NCBI GenBank assembly: GCA_020072645.1
Contig: JAIQGK010000030.1
Location: forward strand, 1-38,004
DNA length: 38,004 nucleotides
Reading direction: 5' to 3'
Source of the DNA: Terriglobia bacterium
Lineage (GTDB): Bacteria > Acidobacteriota > Terriglobia > Terriglobales > Acidobacteriaceae
The stretch's first letter is position 1. Every line of letters begins with the position of its first letter. Below the pieces are notes generated by a model. That model saw only the letters and a list, made by a program, of their open reading frames with translations, had not been told where the DNA came from and did no database searches. Both the position numbers and the translations under genes were made by a program. Positions 17,051-25,302 of this stretch are shown here, one piece after another.

Positions 17051-17308
17051 ATGTCAGTGATTAACGTTCAGGAATCGTTTCTCAACGTGGCTCTTGCGGG
17101 CGGGAAGCACATTACCGTCCAGTTGCTGAACGGCGCGCAGGTTTCAGGAAGCGTTCGTTCGTTTGATAAATATTCCATTGTGCTTGAAACCAAAACGCAG
17201 GAACAACTCATTTTCAAGCACTCCGTTTCCGCACTGCTGGTCTGCTGCAGAAACAAGCACTGCACTGAAACGTGCCAGACAGGGTCCGGCATCCGCCAAG
17301 CCGATTAA
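17051..17308 (+). CDS. Divergent Hfq-like RNA chaperone paralogue with Cys-rich tail
   Basis: 85 residues from the ATG at 17051. Upstream in-frame codons run back into the operator and are unlikely to be translated. The Sm/Hfq core is clear: VQESFLN (Q7), LLNGAQVSGSVRSFDKYSIVLE (Sm1), and QEQLIFKHSVSALLV (Sm2) with K56-H57 equivalent to the E. coli YKHA motif. Differences matter: the rim RRER patch is AGGK here, and the distal-face Tyr25 position is Gln24. The C-terminal tail reads CCRNKHCTETC, with four cysteines that could bind metal or sense redox. It may be a second Hfq with different RNA specificity. The nearest plausible ribosome-binding site is a weak GGTGG. Confidence 0.8.
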   Translation: MSVINVQESFLNVALAGGKHITVQLLNGAQVSGSVRSFDKYSIVLETKTQEQLIFKHSVSALLVCCRNKHCTETCQTGSGIRQAD

Positions 17309-17385
17309 CACTTTACTTCTGCCACAAAAAGACACGATGCCCTTCTGCGGTCTGCTGTCCTGGTCGAACCAAAACCTGTGAGCGG

Positions 17386-17694
17386 TTATTTTCCCGGGTG
17401 TGAGGCGGCGGCATGGGCGGATCCCAATTCCACATTCAGCCAGCGGTCCACCAGTTTCTGCAGACATGCCTGGCCGCAAAGATGTTTCGCCGTGGAGTCA
17501 TGCGCCAGCATATTTTCCCAGGGATAGATTTTTAGCATCTGGCGTTCCGGCGCCTCGGCATGAGGGCTAAACGGCTCGCTCCATGCGAGCCACCAGTGGT
17601 CTACCGTGCTTTTTTGCTTGCCGCAGATGTCGCAATTAAAAGTCTCGGTCCAGGTCAACGGAGGCACCCCATCCTTGGGTTGGACTTTCCTCAT
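17386..17694 (-). CDS. Small zinc-ribbon protein of unknown function
   Basis: 102 residues with an N-terminal CDICGKQK knuckle (C21, C24) and a second Cys pair in HLCGQACLQKLVDRW (C73, C77). This gives a four-Cys zinc ribbon separated by a ~50-residue Trp-rich section. I do not recognise a named family, though small acidobacterial proteins of this shape exist. It is convergent with the Hfq-like gene. Function is unknown. Confidence 0.65.
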   Translation of the reverse strand: MRKVQPKDGVPPLTWTETFNCDICGKQKSTVDHWWLAWSEPFSPHAEAPERQMLKIYPWENMLAHDSTAKHLCGQACLQKLVDRWLNVELGSAHAAASHPGK

Positions 17695-17857
17695 GAAGGT
17701 AGCCTACATCAGCAGAAGGGCGCAATAAGCGATTTTTCACCTGAAAATGCCCTGAAATTCCCATATTTCATAGATGTGTGGGAGTGAGTCTCTCTTTTGC
17801 ACAGCTATCCACAGGAGTTCCACAAACTTTTTGTGTTTCGTTCATCTCCCGGCAACA

Positions 17858-17872
17858 ATCGTACGCTACGAT
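17858..17872. promoter_or_regulatory. Inverted repeat in the TonB-receptor leader
   Basis: ATCGTA-CGC-TACGAT is a perfect 6-bp inverted repeat about 120 bp before the TonB-receptor start. It lies in the 300-bp non-coding stretch (17695-17994) where its promoter must be. It is a candidate operator only; no regulator is assigned. Confidence 0.3.
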
Positions 17873-17994
17873 TAAGCTGCAAATACGCGGTAAAACCAAA
17901 TTTCTAGGTTGCATTTAACCCATTGATGACTATTATGGGTGCCCTAGATTCTACCGGGTCCCGCCATGCTGAAGTCCTTCACAGGAGAGAGAGA

Positions 17995-20900
17995 ATGATG
18001 TCACGCTTTTGGAGTTCAATTCAACGGCTGCTCACAGTAGCGCTGTTCGCCGCAACCTGCGGCGCGCTGCTCTACGCCCAGTCCACTACTGATGGCGCCA
18101 TCGGTGGAACGGTTTACGACACCAACGGAGCTGTGGTCGCAAACGCGAAGATCGTTGTGCGCAACAATGGCACAAACGCCGAAACAACGATCACAACGGA
18201 TGGCTCGGGCTTCTTCCGGGTCACCAAACTGCAGCCCGGCACATACACCGTCACAGTCAGCCAGCAGGGCTTCGCGTCATTTAAGTCTGAGCAAGTCATC
18301 GTGCAAGTTGGAAGCGTGACTGAACTCTCGCCCCACATGGCCATTGGCAGCAGCACGGAGACGGTGGACGTAAGCGCAGAAGCGCCGCAGATCAATACCA
18401 CTTCCCCGGAGTTCGCTCCAACGTTTAACCAGACGGCAATTGCCAACCTGCCGATTAACGGCGGGCGCTGGTCGAGTTTCGCGATTCTGACGCCGGGCGT
18501 AGTCAGCGATTCCAGCGGCTTCGGTCTGCTTAGCTTCCGTGGTATGAGCACGCTGCTCAACAACAACACGGTGGACGGCGCCGATAACAACCAGGCCTTC
18601 TTCTCGGAAGAGCGCGGCCGTACCCGCGCGGGCTATTCCACACCGCAGCTTGCCGTGGACGAATTTCAGGTCAACACTTCCAACTATTCATCTGAATATG
18701 GCCGTTCCGCCGGTGGCGTGATCAATACCGTTACCAAGAGCGGCACCAACAGTCTGCATGGCGAAGTTGACCTGTTTGACCGTGACAATGTTTGGGGAGC
18801 CAGCAATGAGTTCACCAAGATTGCGGTCCAGACCTCGCCCGGCAACTTCACCCAGCAGCCTTTCAAGCCCACCGATTGGCGCAAGCGCGTAGCCGGCCAA
18901 GTTGGCGGCCCGGCCATTAAGGACAAGGTTTTTTACTCACTGACCTTTGACTGGTATGACCGGAACTTCCCCGGCACGGCAGTTGCCAGTAACCCTGGCG
19001 CGTTCTTTGCGCAGCAGTTTGATGGTAGTGACGGAGTGCACGCGGCATCGGCCAACGTCATTCAACTGGCGAAGAACTTGAACCACATCACCACCGCGCC
19101 GACTCAGGCCCAGCTTACCCAGGCCCTGGGTGTGTACAACAACGGCTTGGCTGGCCTGAACACCATGCTCGGCCCGGTGTCTCGCGATGGCGAACAGTAC
19201 ATCATCTATCCTAAGATTGATTGGCAGATCGGCCAGAAAAATCATGCATCGTTCTCTTTGAACCGTATGCGCTGGGAGTCGCCCGCCGGCATTCAGACAC
19301 AGGCCACCAACACATTTGGCATTGCCAGCTTCGGCAATGACTTCGTGAAGGACACCTGGGGCGTCGCCAAACTGGATACGATGATTTCAAGCACCATCAA
19401 CAACGAAGCGCGTTTCCAATATGGCCGTGACTTCGAATTTGAAAACAACCAGCCGGCAACTCCTTATGAGCAGAGCAACCTGCTGAATACACCTACTTTC
19501 ACCAATCCGTTAGGATTGCCGCCGCAGGTTTCCATCACCAACGGGTTTACCTTTGGCACACCGAACTTCCTGCTGCGTCCCAACTTCCCGGATGAATCAC
19601 GCATGCAGATTGCTGACACGGTGAACTGGACCCATGGCCGGCACAATCTGAAATTTGGTCTTGATTTCAGCCATGTCACGGATAACTCCCAGAACCTGTT
19701 CCAGCAATTCGGTCAGTACAGCTATTCCAACCTCGTCAATTACCTCACGGATCTGAATGTGACCAATGGTTGCGCAGGTAAACAGTGCTACTCCTCATAC
19801 AACCAGGCGTTCGGCCCATTGGGTCTTGAGTTCAATACCAATGACTACTCCTTCTTCGCTCAGGACGACTGGAAAGTAACGTCACGCTTGAGCGTCTCTT
19901 TGGGGCTTCGTTGGGAAAAGGAACAGCTGCCTGATACGTTCAGCAACTTCGTGAACACGAAGTTCGCAGCGACTCAGTCGCTTCCTTCAGACAACAACAA
20001 TTGGGGACCTCGTGCCGGATTCGCGTTTGATGTGTTTGGAAACGGCAAAACAGTGGTCCGTGGCGGCTATGGCGTTTATTACGCCCGCGTAATCAATTCC
20101 ACGATCTTTAATGCGCTCATCAATACGGGATCGCTGAATGGCCAGTTGTCATTCACATTCCTGCCGGGCGCAGCCGGATCGCCGAATTTCCCGAGAATCG
20201 TGGGAGCGGCGCCAACCACCGCTGTGAAGCCGAACATCGTATTCTTCGATCCGAACTTCCAGATGCCGCAGATTCGCCAGTCTGATTTCGCCATTGAGCA
20301 GAATCTAGGCTGGGGTACTTCGCTATCTGTGAGCTACCTCGGTAGCTTTGGCCGTCAACTGCCAAGCTTCGTAGACACAAACCTAAATCGGCCAACCGCC
20401 TCCGTCACCTACCGCGTACTCAACGGTGGACCGCTCGGAGCCGCAGGTACCTTCACAACGCCTCTGTTCACCGGGGCCCGTCCGAATGCGAACTTTGGCG
20501 CGACCACGGACATCTTTAGTGGCGTTATCAGCAACTACCAGGCCCTGGCAGTTGAGCTGAAGCACCGGATGAATCACCACATCCAGTTCTATGCTAACTA
20601 CACTTGGTCACATGCTCTGGATAATGGCGTAAATGGCCAGACGTTTACCGCCACCAACTCGTTGCTGAATCCTTTCAACCTGAACGGCGAATACGGCAAC
20701 TCGATTTACAATGTACCGAGCCGCTTCACGCTCACCACGGTCATGGAGTCTCCGTGGAAGGCTACTGGCTGGGCAAAGTATCTGGTTGAGGGCTGGAGCT
20801 TCTCCCCCATCTATCAGATCCAGAGCGGATTGCCTTACTCGGCATTTGTGAGCGGCAACTCCCCGAATCCATCCGCAGCCAACCCCTTGACCTCAACCGG

Positions 20901-21276
20901 TATCAACGGCTCCGGCGGCACCAACCGTATCGACATTGGTCGCAATACATTCAGTCAGCCAATCAATTGGATCGCCGATGTCCGTCTCTCCAAGCACTTC
21001 AAGTTCACGGAAAGATACGACGTTGAGTTGTTGACCGATTTCTTCAACATCGCCAACAAACAGAACGTATCTGGCGTGAATACAACTGCCTATTTTGTCT
21101 CAACTGGTACGGTTGCTACGGCCAACGGAAACGTAACCTGCAGCGCCGCAGCTCCCTGTCTGAACTTCAACGTGGATAACACTTTCAATCCACTGTTCGG
21201 TTCAACCACAAATACCAATAGCAACTTCGTCTACTCGCCCCGTCAGGTCCAGATTGGAGCGAAGATTAGGTTCTAG
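17995..21276 (+). CDS. Oar-type TonB-dependent receptor with carboxypeptidase-regulatory-like domain
   Basis: 1,093 residues from the ATG at 17995, which is preceded by AGGAGAGAGAG; an in-frame ATG at 17923 would add a non-signal leader. A signal peptide (LLTVALFAATCGALLYAQ) leads into a CarboxypepD_reg beta-sandwich (IGGTVYDTNGAVVANAKI, TTDGSGFFRVTKLQPGTYTV). The plug follows (ANLPINGGRWSSFAILTPGV, NTVDGADNNQAFF, YGRSAGGVINTVTKSGTN), then a ~700-residue outer-membrane beta-barrel ending in QVQIGAKIRF with the C-terminal Phe used by the BAM complex. Such receptors import large ligands with TonB energy, often glycans or degradation products. A strong terminator follows, so it is its own transcript, although the downstream nuclease and phosphoesterase suggest a related nutritional role. 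Confidence 0.95.
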   Translation: MMSRFWSSIQRLLTVALFAATCGALLYAQSTTDGAIGGTVYDTNGAVVANAKIVVRNNGTNAETTITTDGSGFFRVTKLQPGTYTVTVSQQGFASFKSEQVIVQVGSVTELSPHMAIGSSTETVDVSAEAPQINTTSPEFAPTFNQTAIANLPINGGRWSSFAILTPGVVSDSSGFGLLSFRGMSTLLNNNTVDGADNNQAFFSEERGRTRAGYSTPQLAVDEFQVNTSNYSSEYGRSAGGVINTVTKSGTNSLHGEVDLFDRDNVWGASNEFTKIAVQTSPGNFTQQPFKPTDWRKRVAGQVGGPAIKDKVFYSLTFDWYDRNFPGTAVASNPGAFFAQQFDGSDGVHAASANVIQLAKNLNHITTAPTQAQLTQALGVYNNGLAGLNTMLGPVSRDGEQYIIYPKIDWQIGQKNHASFSLNRMRWESPAGIQTQATNTFGIASFGNDFVKDTWGVAKLDTMISSTINNEARFQYGRDFEFENNQPATPYEQSNLLNTPTFTNPLGLPPQVSITNGFTFGTPNFLLRPNFPDESRMQIADTVNWTHGRHNLKFGLDFSHVTDNSQNLFQQFGQYSYSNLVNYLTDLNVTNGCAGKQCYSSYNQAFGPLGLEFNTNDYSFFAQDDWKVTSRLSVSLGLRWEKEQLPDTFSNFVNTKFAATQSLPSDNNNWGPRAGFAFDVFGNGKTVVRGGYGVYYARVINSTIFNALINTGSLNGQLSFTFLPGAAGSPNFPRIVGAAPTTAVKPNIVFFDPNFQMPQIRQSDFAIEQNLGWGTSLSVSYLGSFGRQLPSFVDTNLNRPTASVTYRVLNGGPLGAAGTFTTPLFTGARPNANFGATTDIFSGVISNYQALAVELKHRMNHHIQFYANYTWSHALDNGVNGQTFTATNSLLNPFNLNGEYGNSIYNVPSRFTLTTVMESPWKATGWAKYLVEGWSFSPIYQIQSGLPYSAFVSGNSPNPSAANPLTSTGINGSGGTNRIDIGRNTFSQPINWIADVRLSKHFKFTERYDVELLTDFFNIANKQNVSGVNTTAYFVSTGTVATANGNVTCSAAAPCLNFNVDNTFNPLFGSTTNTNSNFVYSPRQVQIGAKIRF

Positions 21277-21301
21277 CTTGCGGCAAATCTATCACAACTT
21301 G

Positions 21302-21328
21302 CGCGGCAGCTTCGGCTGCCGCGTTTTT
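21302..21328 (+). terminator. Strong intrinsic terminator after the TonB receptor
   Basis: CGCGGCAGC (21302-21310) pairs perfectly with GCTGCCGCG (21315-21323) around a TTCG tetraloop, followed by TTTTT (21324-21328). It ends exactly at the base before the first candidate ATG of the nuclease gene. Confidence 0.92.
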
Positions 21329-22213
21329 ATGACCCGAGGCTTCGTGAAAAAAATCATCGCTATTGTCCTGCTGGCGCTTCTTCCGGTCCAACTTCTTGCC
21401 TGGGGACCCAAAGGCCATGCCATAGTTGCCGATATCGCGGCATCTCGTCTTACGCCTGCCACCAAACAGAATCTCCAGCTTCTTCTGGGCTCTGACTCGC
21501 TGGCTTCTATCGCAAGCTGGGCCGATTCAGTAAGAAAAGAGCGAGACGAAAGCTACGATTGGCACTTTGTCGATATTCCGAAAGACGCTCCAGGTTTTTC
21601 CGAGGAGCGTGACTGCTTTCGTCCGCAGGACAAACATAAGGATGCGCTCACTGACCATCACAACTGCGTGGTGGACCGGATCGAAATGTTTCAACAGACC
21701 TTGGGCGATGAAAGAGCCTCTCGGGCCGACCGTCTGGAGGCACTCAAGTGGCTCGTCCACTTTGTGGGCGACCTCCATCAGCCGTTGCATGCCATTGACG
21801 AAGCTCGCGGCGGCAATGACATTAAGCTCGCGGTCTTCGGCTCGCCCAAGTGCGGCGATTATGATTGCAATCTGCATTGGGCCTGGGACACGCTTCTGCT
21901 GGAACACACCGGCTATTCAGAAGAAGAATATGTTGGGCGGCTGAACACGTTGATCGCGCAAAAACACCTGGAAAATCAGGCAGCAGGAACGCCGGTGGAT
22001 TGGGCCAATGAATCGCATGTCCAGGCCAGGCACATCATGGAAGCAAAGCCTGCCGCCATCGATGACGCTTACTTTCAGGCAAACATCGAACTTGTAAATC
22101 AGAAGCTGGCGCTTGCCGGACTAAGGTTGGCGGCCCTGCTCAATAGCACGCTGGGCAAAGCGCCCGCCGCAAGAGTCAGTGGCCTTGCGCAACCTGCGGG
22201 CCAGGAGCGCTAA
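21329..22213 (+). CDS. Secreted S1/P1-family nuclease
   Basis: 294 residues; a zinc-dependent enzyme that cleaves single-stranded DNA and RNA and acts as a 3'-nucleotidase. The signal peptide (KKIIAIVLLALLPVQLLA) ends exactly before W-G-P-K-G-H. S1/P1 enzymes need an N-terminal Trp after cleavage, whose amino group and backbone bind zinc. All other ligands are visible in mature numbering: H6, D42, H55, H120, D124, H130 (LVHFVGDLHQPLH) and H159-x3-D163 (HWAWD). The ATG at 21329 directly abuts the upstream terminator and has no ribosome-binding site. A GTG at 21344, preceded by GAGG, is the more likely start and still keeps the signal peptide. It is 2 bp from the next gene. Confidence 0.92.
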   Translation: MTRGFVKKIIAIVLLALLPVQLLAWGPKGHAIVADIAASRLTPATKQNLQLLLGSDSLASIASWADSVRKERDESYDWHFVDIPKDAPGFSEERDCFRPQDKHKDALTDHHNCVVDRIEMFQQTLGDERASRADRLEALKWLVHFVGDLHQPLHAIDEARGGNDIKLAVFGSPKCGDYDCNLHWAWDTLLLEHTGYSEEEYVGRLNTLIAQKHLENQAAGTPVDWANESHVQARHIMEAKPAAIDDAYFQANIELVNQKLALAGLRLAALLNSTLGKAPAARVSGLAQPAGQER

Positions 22214-22215
22214 TT

Positions 22216-25113
22216 GTGAAAAGCGGCTGCTCACGCATTCCCTCTGCTCTCATACATTGGTTTTGTGCGATGAGTGTCTGCGTGGCGTTACTTTCTCCGG
22301 CTGTTAGCGCTGAACAGAAGAAACATATGCCGGCAGCAGAAGAGTTGCCCACCGGCATGAGCATCACGCCGCTGGCAGCGCGCGGATCAACGCTGCAGCC
22401 TCTGAACCCCGGCTTGCCCGATCTTCCTGACTTCACGGTGGACCATCCGATATCAACCGCCGTTAGCCCGGATGGCGGCACGCTGTTGATTCTCACCAGC
22501 GGCTATAACCGCAACAATGATGCGAAGGGCAAAGCGATTCCGGCGCAGACCAGCGAGTATGTTTTTGTCTTCGATGTTCGTCAGCCAAAACCGGTGCAAC
22601 GGCGAGCGTTGCGTGTCCCTAACGCATACGTGGGGCTGGCGTGGGCGCCCAATGGCTCGCGTTTTTATGTTGGCGGCGGCAAAGACGACAATGTGCATAT
22701 CTTCTCGCAGGAAAGCGACCACTGGAGCGAGACGGAAAAACCGATAGCGCTGGGCCACAAGACAGGTCTGGGAGTGGCTGATCGCTCGGAAACGAAAGTC
22801 ACGCCGCCCGATCCAATGGTTGCCGGCGTTGCCGTGAGTCCAGACGGCAAGCGTTTGCTTGTCGCCAATCATCAAAATGATTCCGTCTCCCTCATCGACC
22901 TGGAAAGGAAACAGGTGATCGATGAACTTGACCTGCGACCGGGGAAAATCAATCCGGCGCAAAAGGGTGTGGCCGGAGGCGAATATCCGTTCGGCATAGT
23001 TTTTCTCGCCGACGATAAAGCCTATGTCTCCAGCCTGCGTGATCGCGAGATTATTGCGCTTTCACTGAAGCCAACGCTCACCGTCAGCGCAAGAATCAAA
23101 ACGCATGGCCAGCCGGGAAAGCTGATCGTGAATCGCGCAGGTACGCTGCTGTTTGCCGCGGCTGACAATAGCGATTCAGTTGTCATCGTGGATACGGCAA
23201 AAGATAAGATCGTGGCGGAAATTAAGACCACGGCGCCCGCCGGTCTCTTTGCGAATCGTACCGGCTTTAAGGGCAGCAATCCCAACAGCCTGGCTCTCTC
23301 TCCTGACGAGAAGATGCTCTATGTGACAAATGGCGGCATGAACTCCGTGGCGGTGATCGCTTTAGATAAAGACGCCGATGACAGCCGCGTGGTCGGCCTG
23401 ATCCCCACGGCCTGGTATCCAACTTCGGTCAGCGTGAGCAAGAACGGAGCAATGCTTTACATCGTCAATGGCAAGTCCATGCCGGGACCGAATCCGAAGG
23501 GGTGTCGCAAGACACTTACCACTGTTTCCAACAACAGTCCGTGTGCTGCCGCCGGTCAATATATTCTGCAACTGGAAAAAGGCGGCTTTGCTACAGTTCC
23601 GCGGCCTGACGCGGCGGAACTGCGTGCGCTCACGCAGCAGGTCGCCCGCAACAATCACTTCGCCGCGCCGGCAGATGATCCCAAAGGCCGCCAGCTTTTC
23701 GCATTCCTGCGCCAACATATCAAGCACGTGATTTACATCGTGAAAGAGAACCGTAGTTATGACCAGGTCCTGGGCGATCTGGAAAAAGGTAATGGCGATC
23801 CTTCACTTACGCTGTTTCCCGAGGCCATGACGCCAAATCATCACGAACTGGCGCGGCGCTTTGTTACGCTCGATAATTTTTATGACAGCGGCGAAGTCAG
23901 CGGCGTGGGCTGGAACTGGAGTACGGCGGCGCGCACCACGGACGAAGTGGAACGGACCATCCCCGTTTATTACGCTTTCCGCGGCATGACGTATGACGTG
24001 GAAGGAATGAATCGCAATATCAATGTCGGGCTCGATTCGCCGCATGACCGCAATACGGAAAAGCTTGTCGATGCCGAAAACCAGATGCCCGGCCACGCTG
24101 ATGTGGCGGCGCCAGACGGCCCTGAAGATGAGAGCGGCGCAGGCTATCTGTGGGACGGAGCTCTGCGGTCTGGGCTCAGCGTTCGCAACTATGGTTTCTT
24201 TATCGACCTGAGTCACTACAATCACATTCCCGGCGATGATCCGCCAATTCCGCTGCTGCACGATCCGGCAGCCAGCGGCACACGCGTTGCCACTGCGACC
24301 AAAGCGGATTTGCAGCAAGTCACCGATCCCTACTTCCGCGGCTTTGATCAGCGCTTTCCGGACTATTGGCGCTTCAAAGAATGGGAACGCGAGTTCAATG
24401 GATACGTCGCGCACGATAATCTGCCGAACCTGGAATTGGTGCGGCTCCCCCATGACCATCTCGGCTCGTTTGACGAAGCAGTAGACGGAGTCAACACCGT
24501 TGAGACGGAGATTGCCGACAATGATTACGCCGTGGGTTTGCTGGTGGAAAAAGTGGCGCGCAGCAAGTACGCCCAAGACACGCTGATTTTCGTCATCGAA
24601 GATGACGCGCAGAATGGCCCGGACCACGTGGATGCGCACCGCAGTCTGGCTTTGATCGCGGGACCATATGTGAAGCAGCGCGCGCTTATTTCAAAACGCT
24701 TCAACACTGTTACTTTGCTGCGGACGATGGAAGAAGTGCTGGGCATCAAGCCGCTGGGGCTGAATGACGCCTTGCAGCCGCCCATGTCTGAGGTCTTCTC
24801 CACGCGGCACGCCACATGGAATTACAAAGCCCGAGTGCCAGCAGTCTTAAGGTCGACCAAACTTCCGCTCCCCGCTGCAACAGCTGACAGTGGGCACGAC
24901 GTAGTTGAAAGTGGTCACAATGCTGCTTACTGGGCTGGCAAAACAAAAGGCTTTGACTTTACCGGGGAAGACAAGCTGGATTCAGAAAGTTTCAACACGG
25001 TGCTATGGAAAGGGCTCAAGGGAGAATCGCAGCCATATCCCTCTGAGCGTGATGGCCGCGACTTGAGCAAACACCGGAAAAAGCTTTTGCGTGATCTCAG
25101 AAAAAACCGATAA
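22216..25113 (+). CDS. Secreted YncE-like beta-propeller / phosphoesterase (alkaline-phosphatase-superfamily) fusion
   Basis: 965 residues starting with GTG, 2 bp after the nuclease stop, so probably translationally coupled. After a signal peptide (SVCVALLSPAVSA), residues ~75-400 form a YncE-type seven-bladed propeller (VSPDGKRLLVANHQNDSVSLID, LSPDEKMLYVTNGGMNSVAVI). From about residue 503 a phosphoesterase domain begins with HVIYIVKENRSYDQVLGD, then TLDNFYDSGEVSGVGWNWS, and the late metal-binding DDAQNGPDHVDAHRS. This is the family that includes PhoC/acid phosphatase- and phospholipase C-like proteins. The substrate is unknown. With the nuclease it could release phosphate from extracellular nucleic acids. 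Confidence 0.9.
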   Translation: MKSGCSRIPSALIHWFCAMSVCVALLSPAVSAEQKKHMPAAEELPTGMSITPLAARGSTLQPLNPGLPDLPDFTVDHPISTAVSPDGGTLLILTSGYNRNNDAKGKAIPAQTSEYVFVFDVRQPKPVQRRALRVPNAYVGLAWAPNGSRFYVGGGKDDNVHIFSQESDHWSETEKPIALGHKTGLGVADRSETKVTPPDPMVAGVAVSPDGKRLLVANHQNDSVSLIDLERKQVIDELDLRPGKINPAQKGVAGGEYPFGIVFLADDKAYVSSLRDREIIALSLKPTLTVSARIKTHGQPGKLIVNRAGTLLFAAADNSDSVVIVDTAKDKIVAEIKTTAPAGLFANRTGFKGSNPNSLALSPDEKMLYVTNGGMNSVAVIALDKDADDSRVVGLIPTAWYPTSVSVSKNGAMLYIVNGKSMPGPNPKGCRKTLTTVSNNSPCAAAGQYILQLEKGGFATVPRPDAAELRALTQQVARNNHFAAPADDPKGRQLFAFLRQHIKHVIYIVKENRSYDQVLGDLEKGNGDPSLTLFPEAMTPNHHELARRFVTLDNFYDSGEVSGVGWNWSTAARTTDEVERTIPVYYAFRGMTYDVEGMNRNINVGLDSPHDRNTEKLVDAENQMPGHADVAAPDGPEDESGAGYLWDGALRSGLSVRNYGFFIDLSHYNHIPGDDPPIPLLHDPAASGTRVATATKADLQQVTDPYFRGFDQRFPDYWRFKEWEREFNGYVAHDNLPNLELVRLPHDHLGSFDEAVDGVNTVETEIADNDYAVGLLVEKVARSKYAQDTLIFVIEDDAQNGPDHVDAHRSLALIAGPYVKQRALISKRFNTVTLLRTMEEVLGIKPLGLNDALQPPMSEVFSTRHATWNYKARVPAVLRSTKLPLPAATADSGHDVVESGHNAAYWAGKTKGFDFTGEDKLDSESFNTVLWKGLKGESQPYPSERDGRDLSKHRKKLLRDLRKNR

Positions 25114-25158
25114 GCATCGCCAGCGGCGAATACGTTATCATTACTCAAACGACAAGTG

Positions 25159-25302
25159 ATGGCTGCAATCACCGTGCAAGGGTTGCGCGGTTCTGTTTTC
25201 GGCGCGACCGGAGCAGAGGTCGATTTGCCGCTTCCGGGTTCCCAGTCGCCAGTTGGATACGGCGCAACCAAAATAAGGATTATTACGCCCCAATATGAGT
25301 AG
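25159..25302 (+). CDS. Possible 47-residue leader peptide overlapping the efflux gene
   Basis: A 48-codon frame begins MAAITVQGLRG and ends at a TAG that lies inside the first codons of the adaptor gene (ATGAGTAG, overlap 8 nt). The overlap could allow translational coupling, as the adaptor itself has only a distant AAGGA site. No domain is recognised, and the evidence is positional only. Confidence 0.25.
   Translation: MAAITVQGLRGSVFGATGAEVDLPLPGSQSPVGYGATKIRIITPQYE

Noticed and set aside
23803-24639. 278-codon antisense frame within the phosphoesterase gene
   Set aside because: It lies wholly opposite conserved phosphoesterase motifs and has no domain or ribosome-binding site.
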